Below, piece by piece: positions 16,506 to 25,503 of a stretch of 58,359 nucleotides of DNA. The stretch lies in the NCBI GenBank assembly GCA_964496595.1, contig CAZCAI010000009.1:1-58359 (forward strand), given 5' to 3'. Position 1 is the first letter of the stretch. Every line of letters starts with the position of its first letter. The notes under the pieces are model-generated. The model was not told where the DNA came from, did no database searches, and saw nothing but the letters and a program-made list of their open reading frames with translations. The position numbers and the translations under genes were made by a program. This DNA comes from JAAAOZ01 sp964496595. Its GTDB lineage: Bacteria > Chloroflexota > Anaerolineae > B4-G1 > SLSP01.

Positions 16506-19220
16506 TCAGTGTGTGGCCCGGGGGCCGACGGCGGCGCGCAGCAGTTCGGCGCCGATGTCGGCCGTGATCTCTGGCGTTTCAGGGTTTTCCACCATAACGG
16601 CGACGGCGTAGCGCGGAACGACGGCGGAGTTGAGACCCATAAACCAGCTTACCGTGCGTTCCGGCCCAGCCAATGCCTTTCCCTGGTGCCCGATGGCGGT
16701 ATCGTAGGCGGGCCAGAGTGCGCGCAACGTGGCGGCGTCCTCGGCGGATAGCAGCCGCGCGCCCGGTGGGCGCGCCGGCACATCGCAGCCCGCGTTATCA
16801 GCAGAGGAGGGGATCAGGTGTAGCGCGGGCCGCAGCCCGTTATTGCCCAACGTCGCCGCGATGCGCATCAATTGGAGCGGGGTGATTAAGAGTTCCCCTT
16901 GCCCCAGACTTTCCACCGTGACATCCAGGTCCCAGGCGTCGGTCTCCCAGGTCGTAGCCTCCGTGGAAATTTCCAGGGGCGGCGCCTGGGTCAATCCCCA
17001 CCGCTCGAAGGTCATCTTCAATTGCTCGGCGTCCCAAGAATCGGTCAGCGCGGCGAAGGGGCCGGGGCAGGTCTGCGCGAGCGCCGCCGTCCACGTCGCC
17101 GCCGTGGGGGGCTGGGTGCAGCGCAGCGTGGCGCCGTTGATGTCCATCGGGCGGGTCAGCGATGGAGGCGTGGAGGTGGGCGGTAAGCCCGCGTCTATCG
17201 CGGCGCCCAGCAGCACCGTCTCTAAGATGGCCCCGGGTTGCGCCAGGCCCTGCGTCGCGCGGTTGAGCAGCGGCGCGCCCGGCGATTCGCGCAGGGTCGC
17301 CCACTTCTCCGCCACCGTCGCGGGATCATACGTCGGGGCGGAAGCCAACGCCAGGATCTCACCCGTGCGCGCATCGACCACAATCGCCGCGCCCTCGTGG
17401 CCGTCTAGCAGCGTCTGGGCCTGCTTCTGCAACTGGGCATCGATGGTCAGGCGCACATCCTCGCCGACGGGCGCCCGGTGGTGGAGCGCATCCCAGAAGG
17501 CCGCTTTGGGCGATTGCCCCAGATCGCCCCGCAGGCGCGCATCGCACGTCGCTTCGATGCCTGCGGCGCCGTATTGGAGCGTCGCGTAGCCGACGACCGG
17601 CGCCGCGTGTGGCACAGGGTAGGTGCGCGTGACGTACCCGGCGGCGTCGCTCTCCGTGCTGGCGAGCACAGTCCCGGTGTTGTCTAAGATGCGCCCGCGA
17701 CGGATGCGCGCCTCGGCCAGGATGGTGCGCGGATTCGTCGGGCGCGCGCGCAACTCCTCGGCCCGGAGCACGCTCCACATCCCCGTGGAAAGCGCCGTGA
17801 TCGTCAGGAGCATGAGCAGCGCCATCCCCAAGCGCCCGGCGGTCTGGCGTAGCGGCGGCGTGGCATTGCGTGGCGGACTGAGGCTCAGCGGCGGCGGGTG
17901 GGGCGCCGAGAGGTTGAGCAGCAGTCCGGTGGTGATCATCATCAGCAGCAGCGAGGAGCCGCCGTAGCTCAGGTAGGGCAGTGTGACGCCCGTGATGGGG
18001 ATCAGCTTGGCGTTCCCGCCGATGATGACCCACGTCTGGAGACCGATCATCGTGGCAATCCCGCCGGCCAGCAACGATTCGAAGGGCGAGGTGGCTTTCT
18101 GAGCCAGCCGCAGCCCGCGATAGATCAACACGGCGAAGAGCGCGATCAGGGCGATGGCCCCGATCAGGCCGAACTCCTCGACCAGCGCGGCGTAGACGAA
18201 GTCGGTGTGCACGGCGGGGATCAGCGTGGGCGCTCCTTGGCCCAGCCCCTGGCCGATCACGCCGCCGCCCGCCAGCGCGTAGAGCGATTGCAGGATCTGG
18301 AAGGCGCGATCCGCCTGCTCCGGCGCCCAGGGATCTAACCAGATGCTAACGCGCAACGCGACGCGACTGGAGAATAACATCCCGGCGATCATCACGGGCG
18401 CGAAGAGGCAGAGGCCTAAGATCACGGGCCAGAGCTTACCCCATGCCAGGTAGAGCATCGTGACGAAGGTAAGGTAGAAGAGCATCGCGGCGCCCAAATC
18501 CTGCTGCCATCCCAGCAACAGCAGCGAGATGCCGACCATTGTGAGCAGCGGGCCGATGATGGTGAGCCACAGCGGATCGGCGTGATGGCCTGGGGGGGCG
18601 TCGGAGGCGCTTTCCTGCCACAGCGCCCGCCGGTCAGAGAGGTAGGCGGCCAAGTAGATGATGAAGAGCAGCTTGAGCGGCTCGGATGGCTGGAAGTAGA
18701 CGCCCACTCCGCCGCTGAAGGGCGCGCCCAGCCACAATCGCTGACCATACCCGGAAGGATTGACGCCAAAGATAAAGGTGGCGCCCAACAGAATCAGGCC
18801 GGCGGTGAGGAGGGTGTAGCGGTAGCGGCGGAGCCAGCGCGCCAGCGGTGAGAGCAGCGCGGTCGCGCACATCGCGCCGACGCCGATGAAGAGCCACAGG
18901 ATTTGGCGATCCAAGAAGCGCGGGGCCAGGCGCGTGATCATCAGAAGGCCCCAACCGGTGAGCAGGGCCGTCACGGGCGCGATGAAGGGATCAGCGTCGG
19001 GCGCGCGCGTCTGCAAGATGAAGAGGCCCGCGCTCCAGGCCAGCGCCCATCCGCCCACCAGCCTGATGAGATGCCCGGTCGTGAGGGCCGGCGTGGGCGC
19101 GGCGAAATGGAGCGTTACCGCGCCGGTGAGGACGAAGAGCGCGGCTAAGCCCATCAGGCCTACGGTGATGATGCGCGGGTTGAGGCAACGCCGCGCTTTC
19201 TGGATCGGCTGAGTGTTCAT
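16506..19220 (-). CDS. Fusion of a SEDS (RodA/FtsW) polymerase and a class B PBP domain with degenerate active site
   Basis: One frame of 904 aa. Residues about 15-435 are a multi-pass SEDS domain with YFQPSEPLKLLFIIYLA, a long outer loop ending in IWLDPW...RAFQILQSLYALAGGG, HTDFVYAALVEEFGL and LPYLSYGGSS, matching peptidoglycan polymerases. After a Pro-rich linker a further membrane helix (about 457-480) leads into a PbpA-like region (NPRTILAEARIRRGRILDN, VVGYATLQYGAAGIEA). At the transpeptidase site the catalytic SxxK appears as A664-I-L-E667 (QPGAILETV), SxN as TCPG, and KTG as KAL, so all three motifs are lost while the surrounding fold (SLGQGELLITPLQLMR, WFMGLN) is kept. Predicted to polymerise glycan with a non-catalytic PBP activator fused to it. 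It precedes no rodA elsewhere in the window. Confidence 0.9.
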   Translation of the reverse strand: MNTQPIQKARRCLNPRIITVGLMGLAALFVLTGAVTLHFAAPTPALTTGHLIRLVGGWALAWSAGLFILQTRAPDADPFIAPVTALLTGWGLLMITRLAPRFLDRQILWLFIGVGAMCATALLSPLARWLRRYRYTLLTAGLILLGATFIFGVNPSGYGQRLWLGAPFSGGVGVYFQPSEPLKLLFIIYLAAYLSDRRALWQESASDAPPGHHADPLWLTIIGPLLTMVGISLLLLGWQQDLGAAMLFYLTFVTMLYLAWGKLWPVILGLCLFAPVMIAGMLFSSRVALRVSIWLDPWAPEQADRAFQILQSLYALAGGGVIGQGLGQGAPTLIPAVHTDFVYAALVEEFGLIGAIALIALFAVLIYRGLRLAQKATSPFESLLAGGIATMIGLQTWVIIGGNAKLIPITGVTLPYLSYGGSSLLLMMITTGLLLNLSAPHPPPLSLSPPRNATPPLRQTAGRLGMALLMLLTITALSTGMWSVLRAEELRARPTNPRTILAEARIRRGRILDNTGTVLASTESDAAGYVTRTYPVPHAAPVVGYATLQYGAAGIEATCDARLRGDLGQSPKAAFWDALHHRAPVGEDVRLTIDAQLQKQAQTLLDGHEGAAIVVDARTGEILALASAPTYDPATVAEKWATLRESPGAPLLNRATQGLAQPGAILETVLLGAAIDAGLPPTSTPPSLTRPMDINGATLRCTQPPTAATWTAALAQTCPGPFAALTDSWDAEQLKMTFERWGLTQAPPLEISTEATTWETDAWDLDVTVESLGQGELLITPLQLMRIAATLGNNGLRPALHLIPSSADNAGCDVPARPPGARLLSAEDAATLRALWPAYDTAIGHQGKALAGPERTVSWFMGLNSAVVPRYAVAVMVENPETPEITADIGAELLRAAVGPRATH

Positions 19221-19233
19221 TGGTGTGCTGTTT

Positions 19234-20103
19234 TTAGTCGTTGTTTTCGACGATGAGGCGTAACTTTTCTTTGGTCGCCGGGGGAATGTGATCGGCGTCG
19301 GTGATCAGCGCCGTATCCAGCGCGGTTGCGCACTCGCAGGCGGGCATCGGCTCGGCCAGGCGCGGGATGAGCCGGCGCAGCGTCTCGCGCGCCAGCTTGA
19401 CGTTGGCCTGCAATTGGCGCACGATCATCTGGACGGTGACGGTTTCCTCGCTCGCGTGCCAGACATCGTAATCGGTGACGTGGGCCAGCACCGCGTAGCA
19501 TATCCCCGCCTCGCGGGCCAAGAACGCCTCCGGGCTGGTTGTCATCCCGATGATGTCCATCCCCCACGAGCGGAACAGCCGGCTTTCGCCCTTGGTGCTA
19601 AAGCGCGGGCCTTCGATGGTGATGAAGGCGCCGCCGCGATGGACGGTGGCATCCATCGCTTGTAACGCCTCCCCCAGCAGCGCGGAGAGCGCGGGGCAGA
19701 AGGGATCGGCGGCGGAGATGTGGCTCACCCAGCCCTCCCCGAAGAAGGAGCTGGTGCGCAACTTGGTGAAATCCACCAATTGATCGGGGACGACGATGTC
19801 GCCGGGCGCGATGTCCTCGCGCAGCGAACCACACGCCGAGACGCTGATGACCTTTTCGACGCCCAACTTCTTGAGCGCGTAGATGTTGGCGCGATAGGGC
19901 ACCTCGCTGGGCGTGTGGACGTGCCCGCGTCCATGGCGGGGGAGGAAGGCCACGGGGATGCCGGCCAACTCGCCCGTGATCAAAGCATCGCTGGGATCGC
20001 CAAAGGGCGTGGATACCTCGATCTCTTGGATATGCTTCAGGCCCTGGATGCGATACAGGCCAGAGCCGCCGATGACGGCAATTTTGATGTTGGGCAACGT
20101 CAT
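19234..20103 (-). CDS. mtnP: S-methyl-5'-thioadenosine phosphorylase
   Basis: Cleaves methylthioadenosine with phosphate to adenine and methylthioribose-1-phosphate, for methionine salvage after polyamine synthesis. 289 aa, full length. Signature blocks: AVIGGSGLY, RHGRGHVHTPSEVPYRAN, SACGSL, IEGPRFST and the substrate block MTTSPEAFLAREAGICYAVLAHVTDYD; the last is MTAP-like rather than purine nucleoside phosphorylase-like. ATG at 20103 has AGGAG upstream. It lies 13 nt before the SEDS-PBP fusion in the same direction, probably one transcript. Other mtn genes are not seen nearby. Confidence 0.93.
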   Translation of the reverse strand: MTLPNIKIAVIGGSGLYRIQGLKHIQEIEVSTPFGDPSDALITGELAGIPVAFLPRHGRGHVHTPSEVPYRANIYALKKLGVEKVISVSACGSLREDIAPGDIVVPDQLVDFTKLRTSSFFGEGWVSHISAADPFCPALSALLGEALQAMDATVHRGGAFITIEGPRFSTKGESRLFRSWGMDIIGMTTSPEAFLAREAGICYAVLAHVTDYDVWHASEETVTVQMIVRQLQANVKLARETLRRLIPRLAEPMPACECATALDTALITDADHIPPATKEKLRLIVENND

Positions 20104-20136
20104 AGAACTAAGTCTCCTTTTCTCTCAAAAGTGGAA

Positions 20137-20151
20137 TTGCGAATTTAGAAT
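20137..20151. repeat. 15-bp match to the reverse of 8147-8161
   Basis: TTGCGAATTTAGAAT occurs here and inverted at 8147-8161, both between genes. Short A/T-rich word; may be chance or the end of a degenerate repeat. Confidence 0.35.
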
Positions 20152-20194
20152 GATGAATGGCCCCAGAGTGAGTGATTTGAATTATGGCTCTTCA

Positions 20195-20326
20195 GGAATT
20201 CGCCGGGTGCAATCATATCACTCCCCCTCACAACCCAGTAACGACGCGAAAAAGGTCTGTGATCCCCACCAACACCCAATTCCTGGCTGCTTTTAGGGCT
20301 AATGAGGGGGGGACCCGGAAAAATTC
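20195..20326. repeat. MITE-like repeat, copy B (132 bp)
   Basis: Same left end GGAATTCGCCGG and same length as copy A; the right end (CCGGAAAAATTC) is more decayed. It lies upstream of the mtnP start, between genes on the minus strand. Confidence 0.78.
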
Positions 20327-20379
20327 AAAAGACCCATCCGTGTTAATCCGTGAGCTAAGAAGTGTCGGGTGGATAGATC

Positions 20380-20742
20380 CTATTCCATTCCCTTCGTCTC
20401 CTTATCCGGCGCCGCGACGACGAATGTGGGCAGCGGATGACAACGCCCGCATCCGACGTAGGGATCGGCCACCGGCTCGCCCGTCAGCGTGCAGGTCGCC
20501 TCGACGAGGATGCGCTTGGGCTGCCAGAACCAGGGGCGCCCGATCCGCGCGTGCAACACCATATTCTCGCAGGCGTTGGCGCGGCGAATATCGGGCACGG
20601 GGCACGCAGCGCAATAGTCCGATGTCCACATCTCGCCGTCGGGCGTCCCTTCCAGTAGGCGGCAGACTTCGACACCCACATCGCGCCGGTGGAAGTTGGC
20701 GTAGTAATAAGGGCATTCACGACCATCGGGGATTCGCATCAT
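20380..20742 (-). CDS. Small cysteine-rich protein of unknown function
   Basis: 120 aa beginning MMRIPDGRECPYYYANFHR. Eight Cys are spread as ECPYY, ECRLL-like VCRLL, CAACPV, ACEN, ATCTL and GCGRC, suggesting a zinc or iron-sulfur site. No known catalytic motif was recognised. Two ATG codons in tandem (20742, 20739) are possible starts, with GGAATGAT upstream. The gene is separated from the next (20779) by a 28-bp palindrome and runs in the same direction as mtnP. No function is proposed. Confidence 0.75.
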   Translation of the reverse strand: MMRIPDGRECPYYYANFHRRDVGVEVCRLLEGTPDGEMWTSDYCAACPVPDIRRANACENMVLHARIGRPWFWQPKRILVEATCTLTGEPVADPYVGCGRCHPLPTFVVAAPDKETKGME

Positions 20743-20750
20743 ATCATTCC

Positions 20751-20778
20751 GTAGAGACGCAAAATCTTGCGTCTCTAC
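20751..20778. repeat. 28-bp palindrome GTAGAGACGC...GCGTCTCTAC
   Basis: Ten-base perfect arms with inner AA/TT pairing. It abuts the stop codon of the 180-aa gene (20779-20781) and lies 9 nt before the next gene. Palindromes of this type are common as scattered repeats in other bacteria; it could also stop transcription, though there is no T-run. Confidence 0.7.
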
Positions 20779-21321
20779 TCAGCCGCCCGTGTAGCTGAGC
20801 ACGGCATCGCGGTTAATATAGAGCAGGGGCGTTTCGGCGGGCTGTTGGGCGGTGCTTTCGGCTAGGTAATAGACGGAGGCATCGCTGATGGGGAAGAAGA
20901 CTCCGCGCCAGAATTCCAAAAAGTTGCCCAGTTCGGCCTCACTGAGGAAGGGCGCCTCGCCGTGAATGACCGCCAGCGGCGTGTGGATCATCACCTTAGC
21001 GGTTCTGATTGGCTCGCGAAATTGTTCCATCGCGTCGTCGCCGGGGAAAAAGAGGAGTTGGAGGCGACTGATCGCCGTCACGATCAACGGCGGCTCGCTG
21101 GTCGGGAGGCCCGTGAACGTCCACGGCGCGACATGAGGCTCTTCAATCGTCAAAAATCGCAAGCCCTCTTGATTAATGTAGTTGTGGGGATTCCCGTTGG
21201 TCTGGAGCGTCCCCTGAATCCAAACGACATCGTTAGCCACATAGGTGGGGTGATGTTGAATTGGCAAACCGCCGCTGCCGCCAGCGCCGGGGTTACGACC
21301 GGTTTTTTTGAGCATCTCCAT
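20779..21321 (-). CDS. Conserved-looking protein of unknown function
   Basis: 180 aa, acidic to neutral, no signal peptide, no membrane helix and no motif that I recognise. Residues 30-170 look like a compact alpha/beta or beta protein (VVWIQGTLQTNG, PLIVTAISRLQLLFF, AKVMIHTPLAVIHGEAPFL). ATG at 21321 has GGGAG upstream. The N-terminal KKTGRNPGAGGSGGLP looks disordered. It lies 36 nt before the Cys-rich gene in the same direction and may be in its operon. Confidence 0.7.
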   Translation of the reverse strand: MEMLKKTGRNPGAGGSGGLPIQHHPTYVANDVVWIQGTLQTNGNPHNYINQEGLRFLTIEEPHVAPWTFTGLPTSEPPLIVTAISRLQLLFFPGDDAMEQFREPIRTAKVMIHTPLAVIHGEAPFLSEAELGNFLEFWRGVFFPISDASVYYLAESTAQQPAETPLLYINRDAVLSYTGG

Positions 21322-21414
21322 AGCGATTTCTCCCTTATCTCTTGGTGATGGTGTATTTTACGCTTGTCACTTATGATAACCCCGAACCGCAGAATTTCCA
21401 AATGTATGGAGTCT

Positions 21415-24400
21415 CTATGGGGATGGATTGGGGCCGCCGGGCGTGGGATTGAACGTGGCTTGCCAGGCGGGATCGCTATCCGGCAGGCGGGCAAGGGGGA
21501 TGTCCGTCGCTTGCGGGCCGAAGGCGATCCAGTCGCTGGCGCAGTAGCGGCCCGCGCCGCACGCGATGAAGAGCGCCAACGTCTCGCCGTCGCGGTTCAG
21601 CTTGAAGGGCGCGTGGCGCGGCCCTTCGCCGGGCGCGTCATCAGCCCAGATGAGGAGATGCTCGCCGGGCGCGAGGCTTGTTCCCGACGGCATGCGCCAC
21701 TTCGGCGCGCGATTGAGCGTGTCGCTGAGGAAATACCCGCCTAACTCGACGGTGATGGCGCTGCGATTGTACAGCTCGAACCAATCGTCGTAGCCGCCGC
21801 GCTCATCCGCGATGGTCTGGTCGTTGGCGGCCATCAGCTCGTTGAGGACGAGGGGCGGCGCCGCGCCGATCTGATAGCCAAAAGCGATCTCCGGCGTGCC
21901 GTTGGGCGCGAGGGCGCGCTTCCCGGCCTCATCCACGGCGATGATGTAGTAGGCGACGGTCGCGCCCAGCGCCAGCGTCCCGCCGGGCGGCGCCGGGATG
22001 GAGGCGACGTACTCGCCCGCGCCCGCGTGTCTCATCGGCGTGGACTGCGTGAATTGCCCGCCGGCGCTCTGATTATACTGCCAGTGCAGCGTGGCGGAGA
22101 TGACGGCGGTGTCGTCCGTGATGTGGGCGCGGACGCGCACGGGCGCGGTGGCCGAGGGCGCGCGCGGCTCGTGGCGGATGGCGGTGATCTCCGGCGGCGG
22201 CTGGACGTTGCGCGCGCCGGGCGTCGACGTTAAGCGGCGCCAATGTGCATCGCCATCGGGGTAGCGCCCCCACGCCTGATCCACCGTCTGCGGTCCGTAG
22301 AAGACCTCGTCAATCAGGGCGTGATAGTGATCCGAATAGCCCGAGGCCCCCGCGTACAGCGCCAATCGACCGCTGTCGCCATCTAACTTGAAGTTGGTGT
22401 GCCGCGGCCCCTCGTCCGGCTCGCCATCGGCCCAGAAGAGGACGTGGCTGTGGGGCGGCGCGACGATCCCGGCGGGGATCTGCCATTTGGTTGTGTTCTC
22501 CAGCGCGTCCGTCAGGTACATCCCGCCCAGCGTCACCGAGGTGACGCCGCTGTTGTACAGCTCGAACCAGTCGGCGCTCTCGCCGCGTTCGTCCTCGCCT
22601 GCATTGCGATTGATTGCGACCAGTTCGTTGATGCGGATCGGCGGGCGCTCAAAGCCGACGATGTAGGCGTAGGTGCTCTCCGGCGCGCGGCCCGGGTCGG
22701 CGCTGACGAGGCTGGCCGCATCGATGGCGCGGAGGTAATAGGTGACCACCTCGCCCGCCTCCAGCCCCGGCAGGAGTGCGCCGTAGACGCGATCTCCGGG
22801 CGCGCCGTCGCCGTGCTGGCCGTCGTCGCGCATTGGCGTTTGATGCGCGCGGCCCTCGGCGCGCCAATACAGCGTCGGCGTGATGGTCTCGTCCCAGCGC
22901 AGGGCGTCCGCATCGCTGATGAGGGCGGTCACCGTGACGGGTTGTCCCGCCTGCGGCGTCGCTGGCGTCCGCCCGGTGGCCGTGATCGTCGGCGCACGGC
23001 CCAGGTTCGACCCGCCGGGCGTGGCGTGCGTCAGGGTGATCCACGCCGCCGCGCCGTCGGGGCGCCGGCCCCAGAGCGCGCTCAGGGTAGGGGAGAGCGG
23101 CTGCACGCGGTCGATCACCTCATCGCCGTAGAGCGGCGCATCGACGAGCGTGACCGCGTCGCCCGCGTCGAGGCCGTCGGCCCAGATTCGCAGAAAGCCG
23201 CCGGGCGGGATCACCGTCTCCGGCGGGATCGCCCAATCCAGGAAGAGCGTGCCGGTGGTGGGCGCGCGCAGCCGCATCCCGCCGACATCGAAGCTGACCA
23301 GGGCGGGGTTGTATAACTCGATCCACGGGGTAATGGAGAGCGCGTCCGTCGCGGAGATGGGCCACTGCACCTCATTGATCACGGGCGTCGGGCCAGATTC
23401 TGGGCAGTAGGCGGGCATCTGGGCCAGGAGCCAGATCCGCCGCTGTGCGATGTAGGTCTTCAGCTCGGCGGGGCCGGCGTGGAACTCCTCGTTGGTGCCC
23501 CATTTGTGGGGATCGGCCTCGGCGGCGGCGCGGATGTAATGGTAGGTCGCGTCGATCTGGGGATAGAGCGCGGCCTCCGTGAAGGGGCCGTGGAGCAGCG
23601 CGCGCAGGCGGCGGCAGTAGGCGAAGCGGAGCGCCTCGTCGTCTAGCACGCGGGTGATCAACTTGTTGTATTTGCCGTCGGCCTTGGGACTGTCCACTGT
23701 GCCGGAGTCGATGGGATTGTCCCAGGTGCTGTCCTCATCCAAAATGCCGTTCATCCCCCAATTGTGGCCCAGCGTCAGATCCAAATCCCAGGGCACGAAG
23801 GCCCACCAATCCGCCGCAAGCTGATGATAGAGGTAGTAGTTCTTCTCCAGCCACTCGTAGTTGCCGATGGCGATCTGCACCGCGTACCAATCTAAGTAGC
23901 GGCCCACGTCCAGCTCCTCGGCCAGCGCCGCCGCGACCTCCTCCTCCGGCGTCAGATTGATGCGCCAGAGCAGGTCGATGAGGTCGCGGTGGCTATCCTC
24001 CTTGTTGGTCTTCTTGACGTAGGCCTCCTCGTAATCCACGCCGCCCCAGTTGAAGTTGCCGCCGTAATCGCCCTTGTAGAGATTGCCGTTGGGGTCCCAG
24101 CCGACGCGATGCAAGAAGTGCGGGTCGATTTGCTCGACCTGGAGAAAGAGACCCATATACTCGCCGTTGACCTCCAGACGGACGTAGCGAGTGCGCGCGG
24201 CGGGGAATCCTGCGGCGTGGAAGACGTTGTAGGCCAGGTGCTCGCGCAAATAGGATTTGTCCGTGTACTCGGCGTTGAGATTTAGCTCGCGCTGGTCCTG
24301 AAAGGGCGTCGCGGCGGGGAAATCGATCTTCCACGATTTTTTGGAGAGGTAGCGCACCGTGCCGCCGCGAAAGCGCACCTCGACCTCGTAGGCGATGCCA

Positions 24401-24645
24401 TCGTAGAGGAAGACGCCGGGTACCGTCTCGTAGGTCCAGCGGTTGGCGGGGTCGTAGAGCCATTCGAGATCCTCCTCCGCCACGATGAGGCGATAGAGCG
24501 GGGGCTGCGGCGCCGGTTGGCGGATCACCAGCGGCAGGTAGATGCGCGGGGCGTCCGGCGGCAGGCTGGGCGTGGCCGTGACGGGCGCGCCCGCCATCAG
24601 GCCGAGGATCAACAACAATGCGGCTAAGATCCAGTGTTGGGGCAT
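21415..24645 (-). CDS. Secreted CotH-kinase-like protein with lamin-tail domains
   Basis: 1076 aa from ATG 24645 (GGAGCC upstream). A signal peptide (about 1-24) is followed by RIYLPLVIRQ, then a CotH-like kinase domain (about 55-380) with YMGLFLQVEQID and the metal-binding FVPWDLDLTLG, which in CotH proteins binds ATP and phosphorylates spore coat or other secreted proteins. Then three lamin-tail domains: INEVQW near 415, INELVAINR near 680 and LNELMAANDQ near 965, alternating with Ig-like stretches. The three Asp/Glu of the CotH site look intact. The substrate is not known; lamin-tail domains often bind cell-surface partners. The gene follows a REP-like palindrome. Confidence 0.88.
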   Translation of the reverse strand: MPQHWILAALLLILGLMAGAPVTATPSLPPDAPRIYLPLVIRQPAPQPPLYRLIVAEEDLEWLYDPANRWTYETVPGVFLYDGIAYEVEVRFRGGTVRYLSKKSWKIDFPAATPFQDQRELNLNAEYTDKSYLREHLAYNVFHAAGFPAARTRYVRLEVNGEYMGLFLQVEQIDPHFLHRVGWDPNGNLYKGDYGGNFNWGGVDYEEAYVKKTNKEDSHRDLIDLLWRINLTPEEEVAAALAEELDVGRYLDWYAVQIAIGNYEWLEKNYYLYHQLAADWWAFVPWDLDLTLGHNWGMNGILDEDSTWDNPIDSGTVDSPKADGKYNKLITRVLDDEALRFAYCRRLRALLHGPFTEAALYPQIDATYHYIRAAAEADPHKWGTNEEFHAGPAELKTYIAQRRIWLLAQMPAYCPESGPTPVINEVQWPISATDALSITPWIELYNPALVSFDVGGMRLRAPTTGTLFLDWAIPPETVIPPGGFLRIWADGLDAGDAVTLVDAPLYGDEVIDRVQPLSPTLSALWGRRPDGAAAWITLTHATPGGSNLGRAPTITATGRTPATPQAGQPVTVTALISDADALRWDETITPTLYWRAEGRAHQTPMRDDGQHGDGAPGDRVYGALLPGLEAGEVVTYYLRAIDAASLVSADPGRAPESTYAYIVGFERPPIRINELVAINRNAGEDERGESADWFELYNSGVTSVTLGGMYLTDALENTTKWQIPAGIVAPPHSHVLFWADGEPDEGPRHTNFKLDGDSGRLALYAGASGYSDHYHALIDEVFYGPQTVDQAWGRYPDGDAHWRRLTSTPGARNVQPPPEITAIRHEPRAPSATAPVRVRAHITDDTAVISATLHWQYNQSAGGQFTQSTPMRHAGAGEYVASIPAPPGGTLALGATVAYYIIAVDEAGKRALAPNGTPEIAFGYQIGAAPPLVLNELMAANDQTIADERGGYDDWFELYNRSAITVELGGYFLSDTLNRAPKWRMPSGTSLAPGEHLLIWADDAPGEGPRHAPFKLNRDGETLALFIACGAGRYCASDWIAFGPQATDIPLARLPDSDPAWQATFNPTPGGPNPSP

Positions 24646-24756
24646 ATTCGGCTCCGTGTGGATTGTGTCAATGATTTTTAGATGAGACACCTTTAATCTA
24701 CACGATTTTTCTTTGGGAGATGTTACGCTTGTGTTACAGGATATATCGGGCGGGTT

Positions 24757-24855
24757 GGGGCGAGGCAATTCTCGATTCGTCCTTTGGAATGATGGGTGAC
24801 GCGCATTCCGATACATCTTCTGCCGTGAATGGTGATTGTGGAATTGCCTCGCCTC
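24757..24855. repeat. REP-like 99-bp palindrome, copy 1 (3' side of the transposase gene)
   Basis: Arms GGGGCGAGGCAATT and AATTGCCTCGCCTC bound 99 bases. The right end lies 2 bp from the stop of the transposase gene (24858-24860). Two more units of exactly 99 bp occur at 25106 and 25504. Confidence 0.88.
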
Positions 24856-24857
24856 TA

Positions 24858-25487
24858 CTACGGCGCGTCGGGATGCAGGCGGTCCTGTTCCCAGCGGGCG
24901 GGGTTGTTGTGGATATAGGCCTCGATGCGTTTGTAGGCGGCCTGGTTGCGGATGATGTGTTCCCAATAATTGCGTTGCCATACCTCGACGCCGGGGGTGT
25001 GTCGCATCCGGTTGATGCGCCGGGTGGCGATGGATTTGAAATTCCCGACGATGGCGCCCAATGATCCCGATGGGGCGCCGGTGGGGTGTGGTTGGGTCGG
25101 TGGTAGGGGCGAGGCAATTCTCGATTCACTCTCTGGAATGATGGATGACGCGGATTCCGATACATCTTCCGCCGTGGTTAGTGATTGGGGAATTGCCTCG
25201 CCCCTACTACGATGGTCGTCGGTGATGGTGATGATGGCGTGGACGTGGTTGGGCATGACAACCCAGGCGTCCAATGTGACATGGGGAAAATGATCCGGAA
25301 TGCGCGATAGATAGGTATCGACCACGCGCCCGTAGGGATTCAATTGCATTTCGGCGTCCACGACCTCGCCGAAGAGGCGCACGCGATCCGGCGTGCAGAT
25401 GGTGACAAAATACGATCCTGGCGAGGTGTAATCGTATCCTTTGAGGCGGATGGATCGGCGGTTATGCTTTTGCGGGTTGTAGGTCAT
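24858..25487 (-). CDS. REP-associated tyrosine transposase (RAYT, Y1_Tnp)
   Basis: 209 aa, a single-strand-cutting HUH-type nuclease of the IS200-related family thought to move or maintain REP palindromes. The sequence TPGSYFVTICTPDR, the metal-binding MPNHVHAII (HUH-like), and catalytic Tyr of AAYKRIEAYI are present. ATG at 25487 has AGGAG upstream; longer starts exist but lack a site. A 99-bp palindrome is inserted in frame (25106-25204), adding about 33 residues after ITDDH, and two other units abut both ends of the gene. All visible catalytic residues remain, so the insertion may be tolerated in a variable loop. Confidence 0.9.
   Translation of the reverse strand: MTYNPQKHNRRSIRLKGYDYTSPGSYFVTICTPDRVRLFGEVVDAEMQLNPYGRVVDTYLSRIPDHFPHVTLDAWVVMPNHVHAIITITDDHRSRGEAIPQSLTTAEDVSESASSIIPESESRIASPLPPTQPHPTGAPSGSLGAIVGNFKSIATRRINRMRHTPGVEVWQRNYWEHIIRNQAAYKRIEAYIHNNPARWEQDRLHPDAP
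25106..25204. repeat. REP-like 99-bp palindrome, copy 2 (inside the transposase gene, in frame)
   Basis: Arms GGGGCGAGGCAATT and AATTGCCTCGCCCC; the pairing extends to GTAGGGG/CCCCTAC (25103-25207). It has no stop in the transposase frame, and 99 bp is a multiple of three. Confidence 0.88.
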
Positions 25488-25503
25488 TTGGATATCTCCT
25501 GTT

